Shown piece by piece: positions 8,084-17,086 of a stretch of 64,000 nt of DNA (positions are counted from its first letter, which is position 1; each line of letters begins with the position of its first letter). The stretch covers positions 1,364,001-1,428,000 of the forward strand of contig NZ_CP062946.1 of the NCBI RefSeq assembly GCF_014898095.1. Reading direction: 5' to 3'. The DNA is from Thalassotalea sp. LPB0316 (lineage in GTDB: Bacteria; Pseudomonadota; Gammaproteobacteria; Enterobacterales; Alteromonadaceae). The notes beneath the pieces were generated by a model, which had not been told where the DNA came from, did no database searches, and saw only the letters and a program-made list of their open reading frames with translations. The position numbers and the translations under genes were made by a program.

Positions 8084-9115
8084 ATGTTTAAGTCGATGTT
8101 CACGCTGCTGTTGATCGTGTTTTCAGTATCAAGTGTGGCACAAACCTCAATTCAAAAAATATATAAGAAAGCAAACCCAGGGGTTGTTGAACTTCACGTA
8201 GAAGCGCTAGCTGAGCCTGAAGTTAACAAAGTTGAATACCAAGTGAAGACAGGAAACTCACTTGGTTCTGGCGCGCTTATTGACAAAAAAGGGCGTATTG
8301 TAACCGCAGCTCATGTTGTTGAACGAGCAACAAATATTAAGGTGAAGTTTGCAAGTGGCTTTCAAACCACGGGACACGTTGTCTGGGTCGCGCCATTGGT
8401 TGACCTAGCCATGATCCAAGTGGCTGAAATGCCAAAAAACGATTTCAAAGTGTTGAAGTTAGCACCGCGTAAGTCGTATGAAGTAGGTGAGCAGGTTGTT
8501 GTTATTGGTGCTCCTTATGGGGTTAGTCATAGTTTGTCAGTTGGCTATTTAAGTGGTATCCGCGATAAAGGGCAAATCCCGCTGACTGACTTAACCCCAA
8601 GATTCTTACAAACCGATGCGGCGATCAACCAAGGTAACTCTGGCGGGCCAATGTTTAATATGAAAGGTGAGATAATTGGTATTGTTAGTCATATTTTAAG
8701 CCAAAGTGGTGGCTCACAAGGGCTTGGTTTTGTCGTTTCAACCGATACTGTTCAAGATGTTATTGCCAGCAAGCCGCCAATGTGGGTCGGTATTGTGCCC
8801 GTAATGTTAGATAAAAAACTCTCTAATGCACTTAACAATCCGTTTGGTTATGGTTTGTTAATTCAACAGGTTATTCCTAAAACTTTGGCTGAAAAACTAG
8901 GTTTCCAAGGTGGTACGCTAAGTGTTGGTGTAGGCCAAGATACGCTGTTACTCGGCGGCGATATTTTAGTTAAAGCGGGGCATACCAAGCTCGACAGTAT
9001 AGAATCACTATTTGAAGTTCAAGATTGGTTTCGCGATCTGAAAAAAGGTGAGAAAGTCAGGTTTAAGTTTGTTCGTGAAGGCCGAATACTCGATGTTGAT
9101 TGGATTGTTGATTAA
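8084..9115 (+). CDS. Periplasmic HtrA/DegP-like serine protease (S1C) with PDZ domain
   Basis: A 343-residue exported protein. Residues 1-20 form a signal peptide or anchor (LLLIVFSVSSVAQ). The trypsin-like fold carries the complete triad His77 (TAAHVV), Asp107 (VDLAMIQV) and Ser186 (NQGNSGGPM). The C-terminal 110 residues resemble one diverged PDZ domain, so it is closer to DegS-like short HtrA proteins than to two-PDZ DegP. Likely role is envelope protein quality control or regulated cleavage. It is 12 bases ahead of acpH; the pairing seems incidental. Confidence 0.88.
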   Translation: MFKSMFTLLLIVFSVSSVAQTSIQKIYKKANPGVVELHVEALAEPEVNKVEYQVKTGNSLGSGALIDKKGRIVTAAHVVERATNIKVKFASGFQTTGHVVWVAPLVDLAMIQVAEMPKNDFKVLKLAPRKSYEVGEQVVVIGAPYGVSHSLSVGYLSGIRDKGQIPLTDLTPRFLQTDAAINQGNSGGPMFNMKGEIIGIVSHILSQSGGSQGLGFVVSTDTVQDVIASKPPMWVGIVPVMLDKKLSNALNNPFGYGLLIQQVIPKTLAEKLGFQGGTLSVGVGQDTLLLGGDILVKAGHTKLDSIESLFEVQDWFRDLKKGEKVRFKFVREGRILDVDWIVD

Positions 9116-9127
9116 AAGCGTTGAACT

Positions 9128-9733
9128 GTGAATTATTTAGCCCACTTATATTTAGCGCAACCCAATGCCGACTCACACATGGGCAACTTATTGGGCGACT
9201 TTCGCAAAGGCACTGATATTACGAAATATAGTAACGATATTTTAAGCGGGCTAGATAATCATTATCTCGTCGATCGCTATACCGATGGCCACGAAATTGT
9301 GAAATCGGCTAAACAATTATTTGAGCCGCGTTATCGCAGATTCTCTGGTATAGCAATTGATGTTTTATTTGATCATTTTTTAATTAATCACTGGCATTCA
9401 CTCAATAAGTTTGAAAGTAATGAAAAGCAAAGTTTTGAGCGTTTTAAACAACAAAGCTACCACTTGTTGTTGCAGCGCCAGTTAATTATGCCTGAGCGAA
9501 TGGAGCGCGTTGTCGGCATGATGGTTGACGATGATTGGTTCGAACAATATCGCGATCTTAGCGGGGTTGAACGCGCGCTGATCAATATTGCTAAACGGAT
9601 CCGATTTAACAATGACTTTGCCGGTTGTGTCAGTGATGTTAATCGGCATTACCAAGCTTTCGAGCAAGCGTTTCTCAACTACTTTCCACAATTACTCACG
9701 CATGTTGAAAATCATGCGCTTGAGTCATCTTAG
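9128..9733 (+). CDS. acpH: Acyl carrier protein phosphodiesterase
   Basis: A 201-residue HD-superfamily enzyme that removes the 4'-phosphopantetheine arm from acyl carrier protein. The start MNYLAHLYLA, the GNLLGDFRKG motif and YLVDRYTDGH with later DHFLINHW are characteristic of AcpH. The start codon is GTG. It is 12 bases after the HtrA-like gene and ends seven bases from the convergent ogt gene. Confidence 0.93.
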   Translation: MNYLAHLYLAQPNADSHMGNLLGDFRKGTDITKYSNDILSGLDNHYLVDRYTDGHEIVKSAKQLFEPRYRRFSGIAIDVLFDHFLINHWHSLNKFESNEKQSFERFKQQSYHLLLQRQLIMPERMERVVGMMVDDDWFEQYRDLSGVERALINIAKRIRFNNDFAGCVSDVNRHYQAFEQAFLNYFPQLLTHVENHALESS

Positions 9734-9740
9734 ACGGGGT

Positions 9741-10232
9741 TCAAACCTTGAATTGTGCCCCTTCATGCATCAATAATTTGGCCTTTAACGCTAAACCGCC
9801 GGCGTAACCGGTTAGTTTACCATTAGTGCCAATTACCCGATGACAAGGAATGATCAGGGCAATCGGATTTGCACCATTAGCACTACCTACCGCGCGTACT
9901 GCTTTGGGGTTGTTAATTGCTTGTGCTAACTCGGCATAACTTGCTGTCTCTCCCATTTTTATTTGACACAGTGCTTGCCATACTCGTTGCTGAAATGGCG
10001 TACCTTTTGGATCAAGCGCAAGCTCAAACTCTCGCCTTGAGCCAGTAAAATACTGGTCGAGTTGCTGCTTAACTTGGCTAAATTTTTGTTCGTCGGTTTG
10101 CCAATTCAAGTCTCGCTCAATTGCTGCCTCACCCGCTTGAAATGCCAAGGCTGCTAACCCCTTGTCGGTTGCCGTTAGTGCTATGTTGCCAAATGGGCTT
10201 TGGTAAGTTGAAAAATACATGTTGTTAGTCAT
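9741..10232 (-). CDS. ogt: Methylated-DNA-protein-cysteine methyltransferase (Ogt type)
   Basis: A 163-residue suicide repair protein that takes alkyl groups from O6-alkylguanine onto its own cysteine. The active-site motif IIPCHRVIG gives Cys130, and the DNA-binding helix AVRAVGSANGANP precedes it. Its ATG lies inside the end of the ada-alkA fusion gene (8-base overlap), so the two are translationally coupled. The pair covers both direct reversal and base excision of alkylated DNA. Confidence 0.95.
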   Translation of the reverse strand: MTNNMYFSTYQSPFGNIALTATDKGLAALAFQAGEAAIERDLNWQTDEQKFSQVKQQLDQYFTGSRREFELALDPKGTPFQQRVWQALCQIKMGETASYAELAQAINNPKAVRAVGSANGANPIALIIPCHRVIGTNGKLTGYAGGLALKAKLLMHEGAQFKV

Positions 10233-11685
10233 TTAATGTGAGTGATTGCCATAAATAAATCGCTGCGTATGCCCGCCAAGGTTGCCATTGTTTTGCTAAA
10301 TCAATTATTTCTCGGTTTTTAAGGCGCTCTTTTGGAGCACAATTTTTTTCACTCAGCGCTTTGATAATACCTAAGTCAGCACTTGGAAAGGCATCGGGGT
10401 CGCTTAAGCCACGCATGCCTATGTAATTTACCGTCCAAGGGCCTATGCCTTTTAGTTGAACCAAGGTTTGTTGGAGTTCATCGATATCTTGGTAATAGTT
10501 AAACACATGGCTGTTATCGTGAAAATACTGACACCACAATCTCAGGGTATCGATCCTGCTTTGGGTTAAGCCAATATCGAGAAAATCGGCATTGAGTAAT
10601 GTTTGATTGTCTGGGAAATGATAACTTAGCCCAAGTGAGTTTTCTTGGCATGTCTTGCCATATTTTAGACAGATCCGTTGTGCCAACGTAGTTGCCGCTT
10701 TGACGGATACTTGTTGGCCAAGAATCGCTCGAATGGTAAATTCAAACAAGTCAAAACAGCCAGGTAGCCTCAAGCCTGGTGTTTGCTCGATTACCTTTTT
10801 GATACGAGGGTGCGTACCTATAGCTTGATGAACTTGCTCAAGATTGACATCTAGGTCAAACATTCTTCTGACTCGAGTAATAAGCTCAGGTAGTACAGTG
10901 TGATCGGTACACTCAACCTTTAACACGAGCGCCTGTTCAATTGGGCTGTGATGCACTTCGAACATACCTTGTGCGCCATCAATAGTAAAAACGCGCGCAT
11001 AACTGACTTGGCTGACGGTTTCTATGTCACTAATTTGCCGAGCAGAAAAAAATGACAACATCAGCGACCAGTCGTACTTGCCTTGATAGGGAAGTTTAAT
11101 TTCTATGGTTTTACTTGGTGGTGCGAGCTCCCTAGTACTTATTTGTTTCGGTGTTTCACCGTAAAGTTCACGGATAGCTTCATTAAACCGGCGAATACTA
11201 CTAAAGCCGCTGGCGAAGCAGATTTGGGTCATTGACATATTGGAATTACGCAACAACTTTAGCGCATTAAGCAGTCGATACTGTTGCCAGTAAATGTTTG
11301 GCGATAATCGGTAAAACTCAGTAAATTTTCGCCTAAATTGTCGTTCGCTAAGCTGACAATAATTGGCTGCCGCGGCAACTTTTCCTTGGTGTTTAAGCAA
11401 GGCGTTGAGTAGTTGCTTTTGTGACAGCGGCCTTGGTGTTTCAGGCGCGAGCTCGGGTAAACAGCGCTTACAAGGGCGAAAACCTTGTTGCTGAGCGATA
11501 ATCGCACTGGGGTAGTAGCGAACATTTTCTTCTTTGGGTGGTTTGACTCGGCAAATGGGTCGACAAAAAATACCGGTAGTCACCACGCCAATGAAAAACT
11601 TGCCATCAAAGCGCGCATCTTGGCTTAGCCGTGCTCGTTGAAATCGCTCGCGCTGTGCCAAAGTGAGGGGAAAAGTATTTGTCAT
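10225..11685 (-). CDS. Ada-AlkA fusion: methylphosphotriester-sensing regulator with 3-methyladenine glycosylase
   Basis: A 486-residue fusion. Residues 1-80 are the Ada zinc domain with four cysteines, Cys41, Cys45, Cys72 and Cys75, of which the first accepts methyl groups from phosphotriesters. Residues about 90-185 form an AraC-type helix-turn-helix (FASGFSSIRRFNEAIRELYG). The remainder is AlkA: an N-terminal AlkA domain, a helix-hairpin-helix (LKGIGPWTVNYIGMRG) and the catalytic Asp in FPSAD. It should sense alkylation, activate transcription and excise alkylated bases. It overlaps ogt by eight bases, giving an adaptive-response operon. No other ada gene is in view. Confidence 0.93.
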   Translation of the reverse strand: MTNTFPLTLAQRERFQRARLSQDARFDGKFFIGVVTTGIFCRPICRVKPPKEENVRYYPSAIIAQQQGFRPCKRCLPELAPETPRPLSQKQLLNALLKHQGKVAAAANYCQLSERQFRRKFTEFYRLSPNIYWQQYRLLNALKLLRNSNMSMTQICFASGFSSIRRFNEAIRELYGETPKQISTRELAPPSKTIEIKLPYQGKYDWSLMLSFFSARQISDIETVSQVSYARVFTIDGAQGMFEVHHSPIEQALVLKVECTDHTVLPELITRVRRMFDLDVNLEQVHQAIGTHPRIKKVIEQTPGLRLPGCFDLFEFTIRAILGQQVSVKAATTLAQRICLKYGKTCQENSLGLSYHFPDNQTLLNADFLDIGLTQSRIDTLRLWCQYFHDNSHVFNYYQDIDELQQTLVQLKGIGPWTVNYIGMRGLSDPDAFPSADLGIIKALSEKNCAPKERLKNREIIDLAKQWQPWRAYAAIYLWQSLTLND

Positions 11686-11796
11686 TAGTATTATTCGCTA
11701 GTCAAACTGCTGGTACTATAGCGCTTTTAATCGTTAGTACTAGCGATAATCGGACATTGATTTTCTATTTGTTTATCTGCTTTGGGGGTAATGGCC

Positions 11797-12348
11797 TCAT
11801 TCCTTTGCTTGAGTACTTGGAAAGTTGCTAAAAATGCGTTCAAGTGTTTCATCAATTCGTTTTTGCCGTGTGCTTGTGGGTAAGTCAAGCTCATTATCGA
11901 ACGCCGAAGCCCCGTACCAAGCGGGTACTTGGTCATAACTAACGTTGACGTGTATGGTGGTAATAATCGTCTCGGCACTTGGTAAATCTATTGTTTTACC
12001 TACACCTATACCAATAGAGCTGTTGCCTGTCGTTCGGCCTGTACCAAAGGAAAAGTTAACCGAAGAGTTATTAGGTTTATCTTGATAAGTTAGGTTGTAG
12101 CTTATTTGGCAAGGGCTTTCTTGAGTAATCAGGGCGATACCTTGCGCTATCACTTGCTCACTGATTGCTTGATGTGTCATTGACAGTAAAACGGGATTCT
12201 CCAATTCTTGAGCGGGTTGCTCTGACAATTGGCAAGAGGTGATTTGGCTAAAGTCGACATCTTCATTGATATCAAATGTCGCTTTTGTTGATTGACAGCC
12301 CGTTAACGCGAATGCGCCAAACAATGAAACGGCTACTAAATTACGCAT
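11797..12348 (-). CDS. DUF4136-type outer-membrane lipoprotein
   Basis: A 183-residue lipoprotein. The signal peptide ends in LTGC (lipobox) at residues 15-18 with Gln after the cysteine, pointing to the outer membrane. The mature part has the DUF4136 feel: an early FDINEDVDFSQ strand, glycine/serine-rich strands (SFGTGRTTGNSSIGIGVGK) and a C-terminal helix TRQKRIDETLERIFSNFP. The ATG at 12348 is chosen since it directly precedes the signal peptide; an ATG 33 bases upstream would add eleven unlikely residues. Function of the family is unknown. Confidence 0.8.
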   Translation of the reverse strand: MRNLVAVSLFGAFALTGCQSTKATFDINEDVDFSQITSCQLSEQPAQELENPVLLSMTHQAISEQVIAQGIALITQESPCQISYNLTYQDKPNNSSVNFSFGTGRTTGNSSIGIGVGKTIDLPSAETIITTIHVNVSYDQVPAWYGASAFDNELDLPTSTRQKRIDETLERIFSNFPSTQAKE

Positions 12349-12468
12349 ACTAAGTGCTCGTATTGTGCTTGTTGAGCTCAAATTATCACAGTTATTAATT
12401 CAACCAAAGTATTGTTAAGCATATTGAAATAAAACGTTAAGGCAACTTGTTTGAAAAGTAAGCTGATA

Positions 12469-12496
12469 TTGACTTTTCAACAAAAAAGTGTAGACT
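12469..12496 (+). promoter_or_regulatory. Possible sigma-70 promoter for the SulP gene
   Basis: TTGACT, a 16-base spacer and TAGACT, about 135 bases upstream of the SulP start. The match is fair but unproved. Confidence 0.4.
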
Positions 12497-12631
12497 CAAC
12501 GCCCCTTGAAAACCCCCTAAATTTAAGATGTTAAGATGTATTGTCGGCAGCTAATTTGCGGCAAATAAGGCATTTTTCTATCTTGTTAACTATTCTTTTT
12601 AACCAATGGTTAAAACAAGCGTGAGATAACG

Positions 12632-14188
12632 ATGTTTGAATTGCATGCTAGTAAGGTTACTAGTTTAAAAAATGATGTTTTGTCAGGTCTAACGGTCGCT
12701 TTAGCATTAGTACCTGAAGCCGTAGCCTTTGCCTTTGTCGCTGGTGTTGAACCTTTAGTCGGTTTATACGCCGCCTTTATGGTTGGTTTGATCACTTCAA
12801 TCTTTGGTGGCCGTCCCGGTATGATCTCTGGGGCGACAGGCGCGATGGCAGTTGTTATGGTCAGCCTCGTTGCAATTCACGGTGTCGAATATCTGTTCGC
12901 AACCGTTGTTTTAACCGGTGTTTTACAAATACTGGCAGGGGTATTTAAGCTCGGAAAATTCATACGCTTAGTCCCACACCCTGTAATGCTAGGTTTTGTT
13001 AATGGTTTGGCGATTGTTATTTTTCTTGCGCAACTTGGCCAATTTAAAGTACCAAACGCTGAAGGTGAAATGGTCTGGATGCAAAACGGCCAGTTATGGA
13101 CCATGCTTGGTTTAGTCGCATTAACTATGGCGATTATTTACTTTTTACCTAAGTTAACTAAAGCTGTGCCTTCGTCGTTAGTTGCTATTGTAGTTGTAAC
13201 CTTATTAGTACAAAGCTTAGGCTTAGAAGCGCGCACGGTTGTTGATTTTGTTCGCGATATGACAAACGATCCTGCGGCCTCAATTGCTGGCGGCTTACCG
13301 CAGTTTTCAATACCAAATGTGCCATTTACCTTTGAAACCTTTAAAATTATTTTCCCATTTGCACTAGTACTAGCTGCAATAGGTTTAATCGAGTCACTAT
13401 TAACGTTAACGCTGATCGACGAATTAACGGGTACACGTGGTCGTGGTAATAAAGAGTGTGTCGCGCAAGGTGCAGCGAATACTGTCACTGGTTTCTTCGG
13501 TGGTATGGGTGGCTGTGCCATGATTGGCCAATCGATGATTAACGTAAACTCTGGTGGTCGTGGTCGCGCATCTGGTATTACTGCTGCATTGGGGTTATTA
13601 GCATTTATTCTTTTTGCTTCTGATTTAATCGAACAGGTGCCATTAGCTGCGCTTGTTGGCGTTATGTTTATCGTGGTTATTGGTACGTTTGAATGGTCAA
13701 GCTTCCGTATCATGAAGAAAATTCCAAAGGCTGATGCTTTCGTCATTGTGTTAGTGTCAGCAGTTACTGTAGCTACTGACTTAGCTGTCGCTGTTATTGT
13801 TGGTGTTATTGTCTCGGCACTTGTCTTTGCTTGGGAACACGCAAAACACGTTATTGTTAATCGTACAGCTGACGATAATGGCTCAACCGTATATGACGTA
13901 AACGGTCCGTTATTCTTTGGCTCGGTTTCGCATTTCTTAGATCAGTTTGATATGGACAATGATCTTGATGACGTAATCGTTGAGTTTAAAAACTCACGTG
14001 TAGCTGATCACTCGGCGATAGAGGCTATCGATACACTTGCTGAACGCTATATGTCACGCGGTAAAAAATTGCATTTACGACACCTAAGCCAAGAGTGTTT
14101 ATTGCTGCTTAAGAAAGCTGGCGACCTAGTAGAAGTCAATGTAATTGAAGATCCTGATTATCACATTGCGTCGGATAAACTAGCTTAA
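12632..14188 (+). CDS. SulP family anion transporter with STAS domain
   Basis: A 518-residue inner-membrane protein. Residues 1-400 contain the SLC26/SulP transmembrane core with many hydrophobic helices, including the conserved [11 protein letters not shown] and [10 protein letters not shown] motifs; residues about 410-510 form a cytoplasmic STAS domain. Family members carry sulfate, bicarbonate or dicarboxylates, often with Na+ or H+. The N-terminal sequence and length resemble the BicA-like and marine SulP group, so bicarbonate or sulfate is plausible, but the substrate is not readable. It is transcribed alone and ends at a strong terminator. Confidence 0.9.
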   Translation: MFELHASKVTSLKNDVLSGLTVALALVPEAVAFAFVAGVEPLVGLYAAFMVGLITSIFGGRPGMISGATGAMAVVMVSLVAIHGVEYLFATVVLTGVLQILAGVFKLGKFIRLVPHPVMLGFVNGLAIVIFLAQLGQFKVPNAEGEMVWMQNGQLWTMLGLVALTMAIIYFLPKLTKAVPSSLVAIVVVTLLVQSLGLEARTVVDFVRDMTNDPAASIAGGLPQFSIPNVPFTFETFKIIFPFALVLAAIGLIESLLTLTLIDELTGTRGRGNKECVAQGAANTVTGFFGGMGGCAMIGQSMINVNSGGRGRASGITAALGLLAFILFASDLIEQVPLAALVGVMFIVVIGTFEWSSFRIMKKIPKADAFVIVLVSAVTVATDLAVAVIVGVIVSALVFAWEHAKHVIVNRTADDNGSTVYDVNGPLFFGSVSHFLDQFDMDNDLDDVIVEFKNSRVADHSAIEAIDTLAERYMSRGKKLHLRHLSQECLLLLKKAGDLVEVNVIEDPDYHIASDKLA

Positions 14189-14213
14189 TAATAGGACTTA
14201 TTAGGAAAATAGG

Positions 14214-14247
14214 GCGTGAGGTGGTTATACTAACCCTCACGCTTTTT
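14214..14247 (+). terminator. Rho-independent terminator after the SulP gene
   Basis: Stem GCGTGAGG/CCTCACGC followed by TTTTT, 25 bases after the SulP stop. Confidence 0.85.
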
Positions 14248-14270
14248 CGTTTGGTAGTTTTGCGTTTACT

Positions 14271-14585
14271 ATGTCAGATTTACAACTCGACTTTTTTGAT
14301 GTTCCAAGCCCGTGTGTTGGTATTTGCCAATCAGACGAAAAAGGCTATTGCCTCGGCTGTATGAGAACAAGGGAAGAGCGACAAAGTTGGATCAACTTTA
14401 ACAATGACGAAAAACAAAAAGTGATTAAACGTTGCCAACAGCGCATAAAACGCAAAAATGGCAAGCCGATCAAAGTTAAGCAAGAAGAAGTTGAGCAAAT
14501 TAAACAGCCATCGCTATTTGACCCTGTTGAAAAGCCCAAAGTGCTACATGACGATAGCTTAGATTTCGGTGACTTTGAGCTTTAA
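14271..14585 (+). CDS. DUF1289 domain protein
   Basis: A 104-residue soluble protein. The N-terminal half has the DUF1289 signature with four cysteines or near-cysteines: SPCVGICQSDEKGYC followed by LGCMRTREE. The C-terminal half is basic then acidic. The four-cysteine pattern suggests a small metal site, but the family role is unknown. No strong ribosome-binding site precedes the ATG, which lies 23 bases after the SulP terminator. Confidence 0.85.
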   Translation: MSDLQLDFFDVPSPCVGICQSDEKGYCLGCMRTREERQSWINFNNDEKQKVIKRCQQRIKRKNGKPIKVKQEEVEQIKQPSLFDPVEKPKVLHDDSLDFGDFEL

Positions 14586-14690
14586 ATAGCATTGTATTGT
14601 GCAGCCATTGATTGAACATTAACCACTTAAACCAAAATCAGAAATTAGCGCTTGCTGAAGTATACAAAGCACTATAAGATGGCTCTGCTT

Positions 14691-14719
14691 TTGACGTTAC
14701 TTTGCAGCGTTTTAGTACT
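14691..14719 (+). promoter_or_regulatory. Possible promoter of the second tRNA-Phe locus
   Basis: TTGACG followed after 17 bases by the weak -10-like AGTACT, then a GC-containing stretch. The -35 equals that of the other tRNA-Phe operon. It lies about 50 bases before the truncated tRNA-Phe copy and 215 bases before the intact one. Confidence 0.35.
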
Positions 14720-14768
14720 CTAGCCTTAACGCCATGAAGCCTTAAAGCTTTTATTAGCACTTCTATGT

Positions 14769-14792
14769 GCCTCGATAGCTCAGTTGGGTGAG
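14769..14792 (+). pseudogene. Truncated tRNA-Phe, 5' fragment
   Basis: The first 20 or so bases of tRNA-Phe (GCCTCGATAGCTCAGTTGG) are present and then the sequence diverges. The 20-base leader TTATTAGCACTTCTATGTGC-like segment before it is repeated before the intact tRNA at 14934, so promoter-proximal DNA and the tRNA 5' part were duplicated. Confidence 0.75.
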
Positions 14793-14933
14793 GCAAGCGT
14801 TTTATGCAAATCACTGATTTGCGCGCAGCCGAACAATTTCAGTTATTTACTGAAATTTGGGATGAGCAGGGGATATTAACGCAACGCGTTAACATTCTCT
14901 AAGATACCCATAAATTTATTAGCACTTCTATGT

Positions 14934-15009
14934 GCCTCGATAGCTCAGTCGGTAGAGCAGGGGATTGAAAATCCCCGTGTCGGTGGTTCGATTCCGCCTC
15001 GAGGCACCA
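14934..15009 (+). tRNA. tRNA-Phe (anticodon GAA), second copy
   Basis: 76 bases with encoded CCA, identical in sequence to the minus-strand copy at 2980-3055: acceptor GCCTCGA/TCGAGGC, anticodon loop TTGAAAA, T loop TTCGATT. It is followed by 150-bp tandem repeats and no obvious rho-independent terminator. Confidence 0.96.
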
Positions 15010-15313
15010 TTCTTATTTTAAGATCCTTTGTCTTTAAGAAATGCCTCTTGACGTATCGAACGGTTCGATGACGCCATACATCCATGTATTTCGCCCTGCG
15101 GTTCAGACAGAGTCTGTTGATAAATGTTCCTGACATTTATGCTCCGCCTCGAGGTACCATTCTCTTTATTATAAGAACCTTTGCCTTTAAGAAATGCCTC
15201 TTGACGCATCGAACGGTTCGATGACTCCATAGAACCATGTATTTCGCCCTGCGGGTCAGACAGAGTCTGTTGATAAATGTTCATGACATTTATGCTCCGC
15301 CTCGAGGCATCAT
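15001..15313 (+). repeat. Two tandem 150-153 bp repeats carrying the 3' end of tRNA-Phe
   Basis: The tRNA-Phe 3' end (TCCGCCTCGAGGCACCAT) recurs at about 15143-15160 and 15296-15313, with periods of 150 and 153. Between them are near-identical units with an internal palindrome (CATCGAACGGTTCGATG) and CGCCCTGCGG-CAGACAGAGTCTG. The layout is like the 178-bp repeats after E. coli tyrT, each of which carries the last 19 bases of the tRNA gene. The minus-strand open frame through the repeats is not considered a gene. Confidence 0.8.
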
Positions 15314-15587
15314 TTTCTTTGCTACTAGCATTGTTCAATAACTATTTCAGATTATTTTTACCCATCTAACTTATCGTTAGACTGAAATAGTCCAAAGCAA
15401 TAATAGAGATTTATTTAAGCTACAATTGGATATACGTAGCCTTTGGTTACAAATTGCAACTGGTTTGTAATTAAAACCCAAAAAATAATATGCTATATTC
15501 CCGCCTCAAATTTTTATTGTCGGCAAATAACCTCATAATCGACGAAGTTCGCGTTATTTGTCTGCTATTTATTTTCAAGTAGGTCGT

Positions 15588-16925
15588 ATGAAATTACAAA
15601 AAACATTGCTAGCAACATCTATATTACTAGCATCGATAAACGCACATTCAGCAGCATTTCAATTAAATGAAACGAGTGCCTCTGGATTAGGACGTGCATT
15701 CGCCGGAGAAGCCGCAATCGCAGACAACGCTTCAGTAGTTTCAAGAAACCCTGCGTTAATGTCTCAGTTTGATAGTGCGCAATTGTCAGTTGTTGCCACT
15801 TACGTCGATCCGGGTGTCGATGTTAAGGGCGTAGACGCGCCAGATATTCTTGGGCCAGATTTTGATGTTAGCCAAATGGATTTTAATGGCGTTGTGCCTC
15901 CTGCAGTAATTCCTGCTATTTACTACGTAAACCCTGTTAATGAAAAGTTTGTTTGGGGTCTGGGAGTTAACTCTAACTTTGGTTTAGCGTCTGTTTACGA
16001 CAACGATTATGTCGCAGGCTCAATAGGTGGTACAACTGACTTATTGACGTTAAATGCAAACTTGAGCGGTTCATACAAAATCAATGAAAAATTTTCTGTT
16101 GGTTTGGGCGTTAATGTTATTTACGGTCAAGCAGAGTTAATCCGTCATGCTGGGGCAGTATTAGAAAACGGTATTACTCATCCGATGTTGGGCCAATTAG
16201 TGCCACCAGTACCACGTGAAACTGAACTTATTCGCATGGAAGGTGACGATGTTAGTTTTGGTTGGAATATTGGTGCGACATACGATATTGATGAAAATAA
16301 CCGCCTTGGCTTTAATTACCGCAGTGCCACCGAAATTGATTTTGACGGAGAGTACACAGGCGTCGATGGCGTGACTCAAGCTGGCCATCTAGTTATTGAT
16401 TTACCTGAGGTTTTTGAGTTCTCTGGTTACCATAAAATTAGTGACAAAACGGCTTTTCACTACAGTGCCATGTATACAGGCTGGAGCAGTTTTGAAACCC
16501 TAGAGGCCTATATTTATGCCGATCCATCTTCACCCGTATTCACTAAAGAAGAGAACTTTAATAACACTATGCGCTATGCAATCGGTGTTACTCATGAATA
16601 TAGCCCAGCATTAACATTACGCGCGGGTCTTGCATATGATGAATCAGCTTCGACAGCACATCCATCAATTTCAATTCCAGATAGCGATCGAAAGTGGTTA
16701 ACTGCAGGTGCTACATACAAACTTAAAACTAAAGGTATGATTGATTTTGCCTTAGCGTTTGTTGACGGCGATAAAGTTAACTTGAAAGAAGAAGATGCGT
16801 TGTTAGAGCAAGTAGCTGGTCAATTACCGCCGAGCTTAGCGCCTGTACTTGGCAACACCCAATGGCAGTATACGTCAGAGGGTAATGCTATCCTTGTTGC
16901 AGTACAGTATAACGTCACTTTCTAA
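15588..16925 (+). CDS. fadL: FadL/OmpP1-family outer-membrane long-chain fatty acid transporter
   Basis: A 445-residue protein. The ATG at 15588 is chosen because it has an AGTAGG site and starts a clear signal peptide (residues 1-22, ending AHSA); an in-frame TTG 30 bases upstream lacks both. The mature N-terminus AFQLNETSASGLGRAFAGEAA forms the hatch, and SRNPALM contains the NPA motif (residues 54-56) conserved in FadL. The rest alternates as a beta-barrel ending in the aromatic VQYNVTF expected for outer-membrane insertion. It should import long-chain fatty acids or other hydrophobic compounds. A strong terminator follows. Confidence 0.93.
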   Translation: MKLQKTLLATSILLASINAHSAAFQLNETSASGLGRAFAGEAAIADNASVVSRNPALMSQFDSAQLSVVATYVDPGVDVKGVDAPDILGPDFDVSQMDFNGVVPPAVIPAIYYVNPVNEKFVWGLGVNSNFGLASVYDNDYVAGSIGGTTDLLTLNANLSGSYKINEKFSVGLGVNVIYGQAELIRHAGAVLENGITHPMLGQLVPPVPRETELIRMEGDDVSFGWNIGATYDIDENNRLGFNYRSATEIDFDGEYTGVDGVTQAGHLVIDLPEVFEFSGYHKISDKTAFHYSAMYTGWSSFETLEAYIYADPSSPVFTKEENFNNTMRYAIGVTHEYSPALTLRAGLAYDESASTAHPSISIPDSDRKWLTAGATYKLKTKGMIDFALAFVDGDKVNLKEEDALLEQVAGQLPPSLAPVLGNTQWQYTSEGNAILVAVQYNVTF

Positions 16926-16951
16926 ACAAATTGTTTAACAATGACCACAGT

Positions 16952-16985
16952 GCCGATTACTTAGGTTAAGTAATCGGCTTTTTTG
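16952..16985 (+). terminator. Rho-independent terminator after fadL
   Basis: Stem GCCGATTACTT/AAGTAATCGGC with a short loop and a run of six T, 27 bases after the stop. Confidence 0.9.
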
Positions 16986-17086
16986 TCTCTAACTGTTTAT
17001 TTTTCTTGGTGATCTATTCGTAAAAACATTGATGCTTGACTATGCTTTATATTGGTTTTTAAAAAATAAAGGTAGTCAGTTTTCTT

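Noticed and set aside
11727..11978. Minus-strand open frame of 83 codons
   Set aside because: Overlaps the DUF4136 lipoprotein gene in another frame and lacks a start signal or recognisable protein features.
14934..15313. tRNA-Phe 3'-end direct repeats as att sites of an integrative element
   Set aside because: The repeats are only about 150 bases apart, and there is no integrase or cargo gene, so tandem duplication is simpler.
15018..15338. Minus-strand open frame of 106 codons with two internal repeats
   Set aside because: It is an effect of the 150-bp tandem repeats behind tRNA-Phe, includes the tRNA 3' ends, and has no ribosome-binding site or plausible protein character.
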